A DNA stretch of 64,000 bases from Sphingomonas sp. AR_OL41 (lineage in GTDB: Bacteria; Pseudomonadota; Alphaproteobacteria; Sphingomonadales; Sphingomonadaceae): contig NZ_JARYTI010000003.1 of the NCBI RefSeq assembly GCF_029911635.1, forward strand, positions 124,001 to 188,000, written 5' to 3'. Shown here one piece after another: positions 8,628 through 16,858 of this stretch. Position numbers and translations under genes: made by a program. Position 1 is the stretch's first letter, and each line of letters begins with the position of its first letter. The notes below the pieces were generated by a model, which worked only from the letters and a program-made list of their open reading frames with translations, did no database searches and had not been told where the DNA came from.

Positions 8628-9836
8628 ATGACCCAGCTCTCGCCGATCGAAGTGACCGCGATCGAGACCATCCACGACCAGCCGATGCTCGATCAGGTCC
8701 AGCGCTGGGCGGCGATCAACAGCGGCACCCGCAACCTGGCCGGCCTGAAGACGATCGCGACCGCGCTTGGCGACGCCTTCTCGGCGTTGCCGGGCGAGAT
8801 CGAGCTGGTCGAGCCAGTGCCGGTCGAGAGCGTCGCCGCCGACGGCAGCGTGTCGCAACTCGACCATGGCCGGCATCTCCACCTCAGCGTTCGCCCCGAC
8901 GCACCCCTGCGCATGCTGTTCACCGGGCATATGGACACCGTCTATCCGGTCGATCACCCGTTCCAGACGCTAACGCTGCGCGACGACGGGTCACTGCACG
9001 GCCCCGGCGTCGCCGACATGAAGGGCGGGCTGGCGGTGATGCTCGCCGCGCTCGGGGCGGTCGAGGCAAGTCCGCTGGCCGCGCGGATCGGCTATGAGGT
9101 GGTGATCAATTCGGACGAGGAGACCGGCTCCTTCTCCTCCGCCGCGCTGCTCGCGCGCGCGGCGCGCGGCAAGGTCGCCGCGCTGACCTATGAACCCGCG
9201 CTTCCCGACGGCACGCTGGCCGGCGCGCGCGGCGGCACGGGCAATTTCTCGATAGTCGTCCATGGCCGCAGTGCGCATGCCGGCCGCAACCCCGAGGACG
9301 GCCGCAACGCTTTGGTCGCCGCCGCCGATCTTGCCGTGCGCCTCGCCGCCGCGCGCGGTGCCGGGCTGGCGGTGAACCCGGCACGAATCGAGGGCGGCGG
9401 CCCCAACAATGTCGTTCCCGACTTCGCGTTGCTGCGCGTCAACTTCCGCCCCGCCACCCCTGACGATATCGCCCGCGCGCAAACGCTGCTCGACAGCACC
9501 GTCGCCACCGTCACGCGCGAGCATGAGGTGCGGATCGAGCTGCATGGCAGCTTCAATCGTCCACCCAAGCCGATCGACCCCGGCGCGGCGCGCCTGTTCG
9601 ATCTGGTCAAGGCGGCCGGCGCCGATCTGGGCCTGGCGATCGGCTGGCGCGCCACCGGCGGGGTGTGCGACGGTAACAACATCGCGGCGTGCGGCGTGCC
9701 GGTGGTCGATACGATGGGCGCGCGCGGCGGCGCGATCCATTCTCGGCAAGAATTCATGATCGTCGACAGCCTGGCGGAGCGCGCCGCGCTTTCCGCCGTG
9801 ACGATATTGCGTATTGCCGAACGAGGTGGCCTGTGA
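8628..9836 (+). CDS. M20 family metallopeptidase (carboxypeptidase G2 / ArgE-DapE type)
   Basis: A dizinc exopeptidase or amidohydrolase, 402 aa. Metal-ligand segments are visible: GHMDTVYP (around residue 100), GPGVADMKGGLAVM and NSDEETGS (the Glu-Glu pair), followed by a dimerisation domain with GGTGNFSIVVHGRSAHAG and a final HSRQEF ligand. It has no signal peptide. It overlaps the next gene, astA, by 4 bp, so it may act on an N-acylated intermediate of arginine breakdown, but that is inference. Start 8628 has a weak ribosome site; Met at 8685 is an alternative. Confidence 0.88.
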   Translation: MTQLSPIEVTAIETIHDQPMLDQVQRWAAINSGTRNLAGLKTIATALGDAFSALPGEIELVEPVPVESVAADGSVSQLDHGRHLHLSVRPDAPLRMLFTGHMDTVYPVDHPFQTLTLRDDGSLHGPGVADMKGGLAVMLAALGAVEASPLAARIGYEVVINSDEETGSFSSAALLARAARGKVAALTYEPALPDGTLAGARGGTGNFSIVVHGRSAHAGRNPEDGRNALVAAADLAVRLAAARGAGLAVNPARIEGGGPNNVVPDFALLRVNFRPATPDDIARAQTLLDSTVATVTREHEVRIELHGSFNRPPKPIDPGAARLFDLVKAAGADLGLAIGWRATGGVCDGNNIAACGVPVVDTMGARGGAIHSRQEFMIVDSLAERAALSAVTILRIAERGGL

Positions 9837-10849
9837 CCTTTCTGATCCGCGCCGCGCGCGATTCCGACCTGCAACCGCTCTATGAAATGGCCAAGCTGAC
9901 CGGCGGCGGTTTCACCAACCTGCCGGCCGACCGCAAGGCGCTACAGGCCAAGCTCGATCGCAGCCGCGCCGCCTTCGCGCGCGAGGACGATGCGCTCGCC
10001 GACGACCTGTTCGTCCTCGTGCTCGAGAATAGCGAGACCGGCGAGGTGCGCGGCACCTGCCAGATCTTCACCCATGTCGGCCAGCAATATCCCTTCTATA
10101 GCTACCGCATCGGTACGCTGACCCAGCACAGTCGCGAACTCAACCGCACCTTCCGCGCCGACATGCTTGGCCTGACCACCGATCTCGAAGGATCGAGCGA
10201 GGTCGGCGGGCTGTTCCTCCACCCCGGGGAACGCGCCGGCGGGCTCGGCATGCTGCTCGCGCGCAGCCGCTATCTCTTCATCGCCGCACACCGCGCGCGC
10301 TTTGCCGATCGCATCCTCGCCGAGCTCCGCGGGATCATCGACGAGGCCGGCGGCTCGCCCTTCTGGGATGGGCTGGCGGGGCGCTTCTTCGGGATGAATT
10401 TCCAGGACGCCGACCAGTTCAACGCCATCCATGGCCACCAGTTCATCGCCGACCTGTTCCCCAAACACCCGGTTTATATCGCCATGCTGTCGGAAAGCGC
10501 CCGAGCGGCGATCGGCCTGCCGCATCCGTCAGGCCGGGCAGCGATGCGCATGCTCGAAAATGAAGGCTTCGCGTTCGAGCAATATGTCGACATTTTCGAC
10601 GGCGGCCCGACGATGACCGCGCGCACCGACCAGGTCCGCACGATCCGCGAGGCGCGTACGCATGAGGTCGTCGCCATCGATGACGATGGCGGCGAGCAGG
10701 CGCTGGTATCCGCCGGCCGGCGCACCGCGTTCCGCTCAGCCTATGGCCGGGTGCGCGAATGCGGCAACGGCATCGCGCTGAGCCGTGCCTGCGCCACCGC
10801 GCTCGGCGTGATCGAAGGCGACAGCGTCAGCCACGTCGCGCGGGTCTAG
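9833..10849 (+). CDS. astA: Arginine N-succinyltransferase
   Basis: Transfers succinyl from succinyl-CoA to the alpha-amino group of arginine, the first step of the AST arginine catabolic route. It starts at GTG 9833 (VTFLIRAARDSDL), overlapping the M20 gene as GTGA; 338 aa is close to the usual length. Conserved segments are MAKLTGGGFTNLP, EVGGLFLHPGERAGGLGMLLA, GSPFWDGLAGRFFGMNF and PVYIAMLSE. The other AST genes (astB, astC, astD, astE) are not in this window. The longer frame from 9689 is out-of-frame shadow. Confidence 0.93.
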   Translation: MTFLIRAARDSDLQPLYEMAKLTGGGFTNLPADRKALQAKLDRSRAAFAREDDALADDLFVLVLENSETGEVRGTCQIFTHVGQQYPFYSYRIGTLTQHSRELNRTFRADMLGLTTDLEGSSEVGGLFLHPGERAGGLGMLLARSRYLFIAAHRARFADRILAELRGIIDEAGGSPFWDGLAGRFFGMNFQDADQFNAIHGHQFIADLFPKHPVYIAMLSESARAAIGLPHPSGRAAMRMLENEGFAFEQYVDIFDGGPTMTARTDQVRTIREARTHEVVAIDDDGGEQALVSAGRRTAFRSAYGRVRECGNGIALSRACATALGVIEGDSVSHVARV

Positions 10850-10958
10850 CGCCCCGGACGTCGCGCCGCCGGCGTCGGATTAACTTACAGCTAACCATAA
10901 GCGTTAGGACGAAAGCACGCGAATCCGCGCTTGGCCCGTTCATTGCTTTATCCCGGGC

Positions 10959-11177
10959 ATGTGGACCAGGATCGCCCGACTGTTCATCATCAAGACCAAG
11001 TTCGAGGCATTTGCCGTGATCTATGGTCTCGGCACCGGCGCGGTCGAGCGCGGCGTGCACTATCTCCAGCAATATCCCGGCGTCGGCGGCTGGATGCTCT
11101 TCGCGGTCTGCCCGGTCGCGGTGTTCATGGCCGGCGCGCGCATTCTCGATTCGGTCGAACGGGGCCATCGGCCGTGA
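10959..11177 (+). CDS. Small conserved membrane protein, unknown function
   Basis: A 72 aa protein with one likely membrane segment (GGWMLFAVCPVAVFMAGA, about residues 43-60) and a basic N-terminus (MWTRIARLFIIKTKFEAF). The coding frame shows the GC-rich third positions of its neighbours. It resembles short sphingomonad proteins of unknown role that I recall only by appearance. It lies 110 bp after astA and 68 bp before cysQ on the same strand. Confidence 0.65.
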   Translation: MWTRIARLFIIKTKFEAFAVIYGLGTGAVERGVHYLQQYPGVGGWMLFAVCPVAVFMAGARILDSVERGHRP

Positions 11178-11245
11178 GCACGGCTTGTTCGCCGCACAGC
11201 AATCGTTGGTCGCATGGCGCGCAAATCGCGCTATCAGACGCGACC

Positions 11246-12022
11246 ATGACCAACATCGCTCCCGCCGTCGATCAGCGCACCGACGATCAAGTCGCCCGTG
11301 ACGTCGCCCTCGCCGCCGCCGCCCTGCTGCGCGACCTCGGCGCGCCGGGGGGATGCCCCGATGCCGACTTACGCGCGCGGGGCGACAGCGAGGCCAACAC
11401 ACTGATCCTCGATCTGCTGCGGGCCGCGCGCCCGGATGACTTCATCCTGTCGGAAGAATCGCATGACGATGGCGCGCGCTGTGCCGCGCGGCGCGTGTGG
11501 ATCGTCGATCCGCTCGACGGCACGCGCGAGTTCGGCGAGCGCCGTGACGACTGGGCCGTTCATATCGGCCTGGCGATCGATGGCGCCCCGGCCGTGGGCG
11601 CGGTGGCGCTCCCCGCGCTGGACAAGGTGTTCACCACCGACGATTCCGCGCCGGCCTTTGCCGCGCTGCCGGCGCGGCCGCGCATGCTGGTCAGCCGATC
11701 GCGCGCCCACGCGATGGTCAACGCGGTCGCGCACGCGATCGATGCCGAACTCGTCCCGATGGGATCGGCCGGCGCCAAGGCGATGGCGGTGGTCGCGGGC
11801 GACGCGGAAATCTATCTCCATGCCGGCGGGCAATATGAATGGGACAATTGCGCGCCGGTGGCGGTCGCCGCCGCGGCGGGCCTCCACACCTCGCGCATCG
11901 ATGGTGCGGCACTGGTCTATAATTGTCGCGATCCGCTGCTGCCCGACCTGCTGATCTGCCGTCCGGAATATGCCGCGACGGTGCTCGCCGCCGTGGCGGC
12001 ATGGGTGCCGGCGCGCGAATGA
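11246..12022 (+). CDS. cysQ: 3'(2'),5'-bisphosphate nucleotidase, inositol monophosphatase family
   Basis: Hydrolyses 3'-phosphoadenosine 5'-phosphate to AMP in sulfur assimilation, or related sugar phosphates. In 258 aa the Mg-dependent phosphatase motifs are SEES (about 70), WIVDPLDGTREF (about 86-97) and GQYEWDNCAPVAVAAAAG (the WD motif). The start at ATG 11246 gives MTNIAPAVDQRTDD; earlier in-frame codons give an implausible leader. The WD context and short length favour CysQ over a true inositol monophosphatase, but substrates overlap in this family. Confidence 0.85.
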   Translation: MTNIAPAVDQRTDDQVARDVALAAAALLRDLGAPGGCPDADLRARGDSEANTLILDLLRAARPDDFILSEESHDDGARCAARRVWIVDPLDGTREFGERRDDWAVHIGLAIDGAPAVGAVALPALDKVFTTDDSAPAFAALPARPRMLVSRSRAHAMVNAVAHAIDAELVPMGSAGAKAMAVVAGDAEIYLHAGGQYEWDNCAPVAVAAAAGLHTSRIDGAALVYNCRDPLLPDLLICRPEYAATVLAAVAAWVPARE

Positions 12023-12116
12023 GGGGCATCGGTCCGATTTGATTGTTTCGCGTTGCTATCCACGCTAGCGCGCATGGGGGCCTCCGGGGGGCGGCCTGAA
12101 ATAGGGGAATGGTACG

Positions 12117-13466
12117 TTGCGCTTGTTCGCCGGCCTTTACGTACGTCTTACCGCACAGGCCCTGCTTGCCGCGGCGTTGCCCGGCGCGCTGCTGGTATGG
12201 AATCTCGGTCGCGGGCATGACAGCTATGTCGCCGCGCAGGACGACCAGGCGCTCGCCGCGCTGACCGCACTGGTGTCCGCCGAGATACGCGGCGGCGCAC
12301 CCATGTCGGGCGCCCTCGCCGCGGCACAGCACGATTTCCGCGACAATCAGCGCGACGGCGACCCCGCCGCGCCGCTGATCGGCCGTGTCGCGCTTTATGC
12401 GCCGGGCGGCGGCCGCATCGCCGGCGCGACGCCCGATGCCGATGGCGTCCGCGCCGTGCGTCCACTGAAGGTCGACGGGAGGGAAGTCGCGCAGTTGCGC
12501 ATCGTCCGGGCGCCGGTCGGCGACGGCGCCGGCTACACCTTCATGCGCGACCAGGTTGTCGGCATCGTCGCGGCGATGGCCGCGATCCTGCTGATCCTGC
12601 TCGTCGCCGGCTACAGCATCGCCGCCGCCTGGACCCGCCCGCAGCGCGCGCTCTATCGCGCCAGCCGCGCCATCGCGCAGGGTGATTACGATGCCGATGT
12701 CAGCGAGGAAGGGCCGGCCGAGACGCGTGCGACGATGCGCAACCTCGGCCGCATCGCGCGCTCGTTCGACCGGCTCGAAACCGCCCGCCGCACCTGGCTG
12801 GTCAACGTCTCCGAAGAATTGCGCAAGCCGGTCCAGCTGCTCGGCGACAAGCTGATCGCGCTGCATGCAACCTCGCCTGTCGACGACCAGGTCGCGTTCG
12901 AGGACATTGTCGGCGACGTCCAGCGTCTGTCGGAAATGGCCGAGGACCTTCATGCGGTGGCGATGGCCGATCTCGGCCGGCTCCCCGTCACCTTCGCGAC
13001 GGTCGATCCCTGCGCGCTGATCCGCAACGCGATCTGGACGAGCAAGCGCCGCGCCGATGCGCTGCGCGTGACGCTCGAAACCGGCCAGATGCCCAGCCAC
13101 ACCGTGCCGGTAAAATGGGACGGCGCGCGGATCGAACAACTGTTCACCGCGCTGATCGAGAACAGCCTGCGCTACACGCCGGCCGGCGGGCGCATCGCGC
13201 TCGGGCTCGAGGGCCAGCGCGGGGCGTGGCGCCTGATCGTCGACGACAGCGCGCCGGGCGTCGATATCGACCTGGCGCGCGAACTGTTCGAGCCCTTCTA
13301 CCGTACCTCGCTCGCGCCGGGCGAGTCGGTCACCACCTACGGCCTCGGCCTCGCCACTGCGCAATCGATCGTCGAGGCGCATCATGGCCGCATCGAGGCG
13401 AGCCCCTCGCCGCTCGGCGGCCTGCGCGTGACGGTCATCCTGCCGGCCGCACCGCCGACGGCGTGA
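12117..13466 (+). CDS. Sensor histidine kinase-like membrane protein lacking the phosphoacceptor His
   Basis: A 449 aa two-TM protein: a membrane helix near residues 8-28, an extracytoplasmic region to about 143, a second helix around 145-170 (VVGIVAAMAAILLILLVAGY), a HAMP-like linker, a dimerisation helix pair and a GHKL ATPase domain. The ATPase boxes are recognisable: IENSLRYTP (N box), DDSAPGVD (G1, altered from DNGPG), LFEPFYRT (F box) and GLGLATAQSIVEAHHG (G2). The H-box reads VSEELRKP, where VSHELRTP is expected, so residue 233 is Glu (codon at 12813-12815). It starts at TTG after AGGGGAA. No response regulator adjoins it. It may be a pseudokinase or a scaffold, or may use another partner. 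Confidence 0.85.
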   Translation: MRLFAGLYVRLTAQALLAAALPGALLVWNLGRGHDSYVAAQDDQALAALTALVSAEIRGGAPMSGALAAAQHDFRDNQRDGDPAAPLIGRVALYAPGGGRIAGATPDADGVRAVRPLKVDGREVAQLRIVRAPVGDGAGYTFMRDQVVGIVAAMAAILLILLVAGYSIAAAWTRPQRALYRASRAIAQGDYDADVSEEGPAETRATMRNLGRIARSFDRLETARRTWLVNVSEELRKPVQLLGDKLIALHATSPVDDQVAFEDIVGDVQRLSEMAEDLHAVAMADLGRLPVTFATVDPCALIRNAIWTSKRRADALRVTLETGQMPSHTVPVKWDGARIEQLFTALIENSLRYTPAGGRIALGLEGQRGAWRLIVDDSAPGVDIDLARELFEPFYRTSLAPGESVTTYGLGLATAQSIVEAHHGRIEASPSPLGGLRVTVILPAAPPTA

Positions 13467-13533
13467 GCCGAAGGTCGCGGCAGGAGCGCCCAGCCGCGAC
13501 CCGCGACCCCAAGAGCCCACACTGCCACAAAAG

Positions 13534-13571
13534 AAAACGGCGCGCGTTCCACGAGGAGCGCGCGCCGTTTT
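13534..13571. terminator. Bidirectional hairpin terminator between kinase-like gene and TonB receptor
   Basis: A perfect 13-bp inverted repeat (AAAACGGCGCGCG, 12-nt loop, then its complement) lies between two convergent genes. Read on the minus strand the stem is followed by TTTTCTTTTG, a good intrinsic terminator for the receptor; on the plus strand only a short TTTT follows the stem. Confidence 0.85.
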
Positions 13572-13595
13572 CGGAGCGAGGGAAACCGCCGCCCC

Positions 13596-16500
13596 TTAGA
13601 ACTTCACCTCAGCCTGCAGCGTGAAGGAGCGCCCGCGCGGATCGGCGACGCGTGGTTCCCACGAGCTGCCCGAACCGGTGTTCGAATCATAGGTGATCGC
13701 GAACGGCGGATCGGTATCGAACAGGTTCTTGACGCCGGCGGTCAGCGTCAGCTTGTTACCGAAGCGCTGCGAGATCGTCGCATTGTAGATGATGTAGGGC
13801 TTCACGCGCGGGTTGAAGTCCGGACGCGTCGCGCTGAGCGGCAGCTGCTGGTTGACGTAGCTGTCGCGATAGATCTGCGAGAAGGTGAGCCCGAACCCGT
13901 CGCGCCGGTAGGTGATATAGGCATTATATTTGAACTTCAGGCCCAGATCGCCCGCCAGCGTGAAGACGCCCAGCGTGTTGGTATAGGCGAGATTGGGCAG
14001 CAGCTTCTCCTTCTTGAGAAGCAGGAGCGTACCGTCGAACCCGGCGCTGAACGTGCCGCCAAGACCGTCAATGTTGCCGTTGGCGGTAAAGTCGATGCCC
14101 TGGGTACGCCGCGAGCCGAAATTACCGGTGCGCAGATCGAGCAGCGTAATGATCCCGTTGGTGCGCGTAATGCGATCGGGGAACGCCCCAATATTGGCCA
14201 AGAGCTGCGGGATGGTGATCGAGCCGATGACGTTATCGACATTGATCGACCAGAAGTCGGCCGAAGCGCTGAAGTGACGCGACGGCTGGAACACACCACC
14301 GACGCTGAACTGCTTCGACGTTTCCGGGTGCAGCGTCAGGTTGCCGCCGCTGAGCGAATCCGGGGTAATCGCCGTGCAGCCCACGGAGGACCCGACGACC
14401 GAGCCCGCCGGGCAGGTGGTCGGATCGACCAGCGTGTTGCCCGGGTTGGGCGACTGCGTCACGCCATTGAAGATCTGGTTGAAGCTCGGCACGCGGAAGC
14501 CGGTATTGTACGACGCGCGGAACATCAGCCAGTCGACCGGACGGAACTTGGCGGTGAACTTCGGATTGAAGGTCGAACCGAACCCGGTGTAATCATCGAC
14601 GCGCCCGGCAGCCGACAGCTCGAGCATGCTGAACACCGGGAACAGGATTTCGCCGTAAGCGGCCTTCACGTCGCGCGTCACCTTGCTCAGCGCATTCACG
14701 TTGTCGAACGCCACGTTGAAGATGTCGGGACCCTGGGTCGGGTCCGCTGCGGAGGAGCCGTTGAAGCTGTAGCTCTCGTGGCGGAAATCGACGCCTACGG
14801 CGACCTTCACCGTGCCGCCGGGAAGGCTGAACAAACCGCCGGATACCGAGGCGTCGAACTGTTGCACCTCATATTTCCCGCCATAGAGCTTCACCCCCTT
14901 GGCGGAAACAGCATCGAGTGCGGCAAGCGCCGCGGGCGTTTGGGTGAGCGAGAAGGGATTGATAAGGCCGCTGTTGAAAACGCCAACAATGCCGGGTGCG
15001 CTGGCACCGGGCGCAGTCGGCGCGCGCGGATCGGGGCCATTGAGATAAGCGGCGGGATTGCCATGCGTCTTCGCATAGTCAACCGCTGCCTGGGTCGTGT
15101 ACGTACCACGATAGCTATAGCCTGAACCGAGCACCGAGCTTGCCGTGCTGCTCGCATAGGACGCACCGGCGCGGTAATCCCATCCGGCGAAAAGCGGACC
15201 GTCGATCCCGATCGCCGCGCGGAAGGTCTTCGTATCGGTAGCGTATTCGCGCGGGCCGCAGGCAACGCAGCGATAGCGGAAGGCGATCGGCTTGCCGTAG
15301 TTGGCGGCAACTGCGGGAAGCACAGCGACGATGCTGTTGTAGACGGCGTTATAGGTCGCTGCCGTCAGTGCGTTGAGGGGATAAGCGATCGGCAGCGAGG
15401 TGTTGTTCGCGCTGTACTGGTTGTTCGAGAAGATCTTGCTCGACTTCGCGTCGGAGCCGGTCACCTCGGCGTAGATTTCATGACCGCCAAATTTTGCGGT
15501 GGCGCGACCATAATAAGTCAGCGTCTGGATCGGCTGCTGCAACGTCGCGGCGCGCCCCGTGTCCCACGAACAAGCGAGCGCGGCCGACGGCGTGTTGTAC
15601 AGCACGGAGTCGTAATCCATGCCGCCATCGACCGAGGCGCAGCCGGCGCCGCCCGGCAGACGCAGCGGATTGACGCCGCCCGTAGCTTGTACGCCATTCG
15701 GCAAGGCGGCCGTCACCGTCCCCGGAATAGCGAACGTTGGGCCGGAGAGCCCACTGAGCAAGGAGCCGGGCTGCAACCCCCCGACACCGTAGGTGATGCC
15801 AACCCCGGCGGCAGTCGGGTTGATCGCGAAAGCTGTGGCGATCGGCGTGCCGCGCGTGTCGATCGACAGGCCGCGATTGGGCTGGTTACCGTTGACGAAA
15901 TCACGCTGGTTGCCGAACAGCGCGCTGTTCCAGCTCTTGCTGACCGCGCCCATCACGTTGAAGCCCTGTTCGTCGAGCTTGCCCCAGCCGGCGGTGGCCG
16001 ACAGGCGATAGATCGGTGCATCGCCGCGCTGCGTGACGTCGGAGAAGCCGCTGACATCGATACCGGTGAAATTGGTCTTGGTGATGAAGTTGATCACGCC
16101 GCCGACCGCGTCGGTGCCGTAGATCGCCGAGGCACCGTCCTTGAGAACCTCGATGCGCTGGATCGCGGCGAACGGAATCTGGTTCACGTCGACCGCCGAA
16201 CCCTGCAGGCCGTGGGCGGCGACGCGCCGACCGTTGAGCAGGACCAGCGTCGCGGCGCTGCCCTGGCCGCGCAGGTTCGCGGCGGACAGGCCGTTGGTGC
16301 CGCGCGCGGCGCCGGTGACGACATCGGAGTTGGAGGCGAGGTTATCGGCGCCGTTGCCGTTGGCCGACAGGAACGAGATCAGCTGCTCGGGGCTGTTGAT
16401 TCCCTCGCGGCTGAGATCCTGGTTGGTGATGATCTGCAGCGGCAAGGCGCTGTTGTTGGGATCCTGCTTGATGCGCGACCCGGTGACCACAACCTCGGTC

Positions 16501-16634
16501 TCTGCCGGGGCAGCTGCCTCGGCCGGCTTGTCTTTCGGCAAGCTGGCCTGGGCGGATGCGGCAGCTGGCACCATCAGCGCGGCGAGCGCGGTTCCCGAAG
16601 CGAGCATGAATTTAAGATGCGTCGAGCCAAGCAT
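13596..16634 (-). CDS. TonB-dependent outer-membrane receptor, Oar-like
   Basis: An outer-membrane active transporter of 1012 aa. The start at ATG 16634 follows GGGGG with good spacing and gives a signal peptide ending in AAASAQA; the frame extends to 16676 but without a ribosome site. The plug domain (about residues 60-190) opens with ETEVVVTGSRIKQ and contains LRGQGSAATLVLLNGRRVA and RIEVLKDGASAIYGTDAVGGVIN, as usual. The barrel follows, and the chain ends in Phe (TLQAEVKF). There is no FecI/FecR pair and no obvious substrate-processing gene next to it, so the ligand cannot be guessed. The divergent gene is an AmpG-like transporter. Confidence 0.95.
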   Translation of the reverse strand: MLGSTHLKFMLASGTALAALMVPAAASAQASLPKDKPAEAAAPAETEVVVTGSRIKQDPNNSALPLQIITNQDLSREGINSPEQLISFLSANGNGADNLASNSDVVTGAARGTNGLSAANLRGQGSAATLVLLNGRRVAAHGLQGSAVDVNQIPFAAIQRIEVLKDGASAIYGTDAVGGVINFITKTNFTGIDVSGFSDVTQRGDAPIYRLSATAGWGKLDEQGFNVMGAVSKSWNSALFGNQRDFVNGNQPNRGLSIDTRGTPIATAFAINPTAAGVGITYGVGGLQPGSLLSGLSGPTFAIPGTVTAALPNGVQATGGVNPLRLPGGAGCASVDGGMDYDSVLYNTPSAALACSWDTGRAATLQQPIQTLTYYGRATAKFGGHEIYAEVTGSDAKSSKIFSNNQYSANNTSLPIAYPLNALTAATYNAVYNSIVAVLPAVAANYGKPIAFRYRCVACGPREYATDTKTFRAAIGIDGPLFAGWDYRAGASYASSTASSVLGSGYSYRGTYTTQAAVDYAKTHGNPAAYLNGPDPRAPTAPGASAPGIVGVFNSGLINPFSLTQTPAALAALDAVSAKGVKLYGGKYEVQQFDASVSGGLFSLPGGTVKVAVGVDFRHESYSFNGSSAADPTQGPDIFNVAFDNVNALSKVTRDVKAAYGEILFPVFSMLELSAAGRVDDYTGFGSTFNPKFTAKFRPVDWLMFRASYNTGFRVPSFNQIFNGVTQSPNPGNTLVDPTTCPAGSVVGSSVGCTAITPDSLSGGNLTLHPETSKQFSVGGVFQPSRHFSASADFWSINVDNVIGSITIPQLLANIGAFPDRITRTNGIITLLDLRTGNFGSRRTQGIDFTANGNIDGLGGTFSAGFDGTLLLLKKEKLLPNLAYTNTLGVFTLAGDLGLKFKYNAYITYRRDGFGLTFSQIYRDSYVNQQLPLSATRPDFNPRVKPYIIYNATISQRFGNKLTLTAGVKNLFDTDPPFAITYDSNTGSGSSWEPRVADPRGRSFTLQAEVKF

Positions 16635-16858
16635 ATTCAAACCCCCTATTACGCAGCCCCACTGCGAAGGCGGCATTAAGTAACAAGAGTGTCACGGCGC
16701 GCCATAGTTTCTGTTGGTCGCTCCATAACCTGATGGCAACTCCTGCCCGGATTTCGCCCAAAGCGTGGCGCGCGCGCAACAGTCGCGCGAACGAACGCCA
16801 TTGACCCGCGCGGCCGCCCGGTCGAGCGTGGCAATCGGCGTAGTTGGGGGACGGGTGA

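Noticed and set aside
11718..13520. 600-codon minus-strand open frame
   Set aside because: Antisense to cysQ and the kinase-like gene; composition is Arg/Ala-rich shadow text with no domain.
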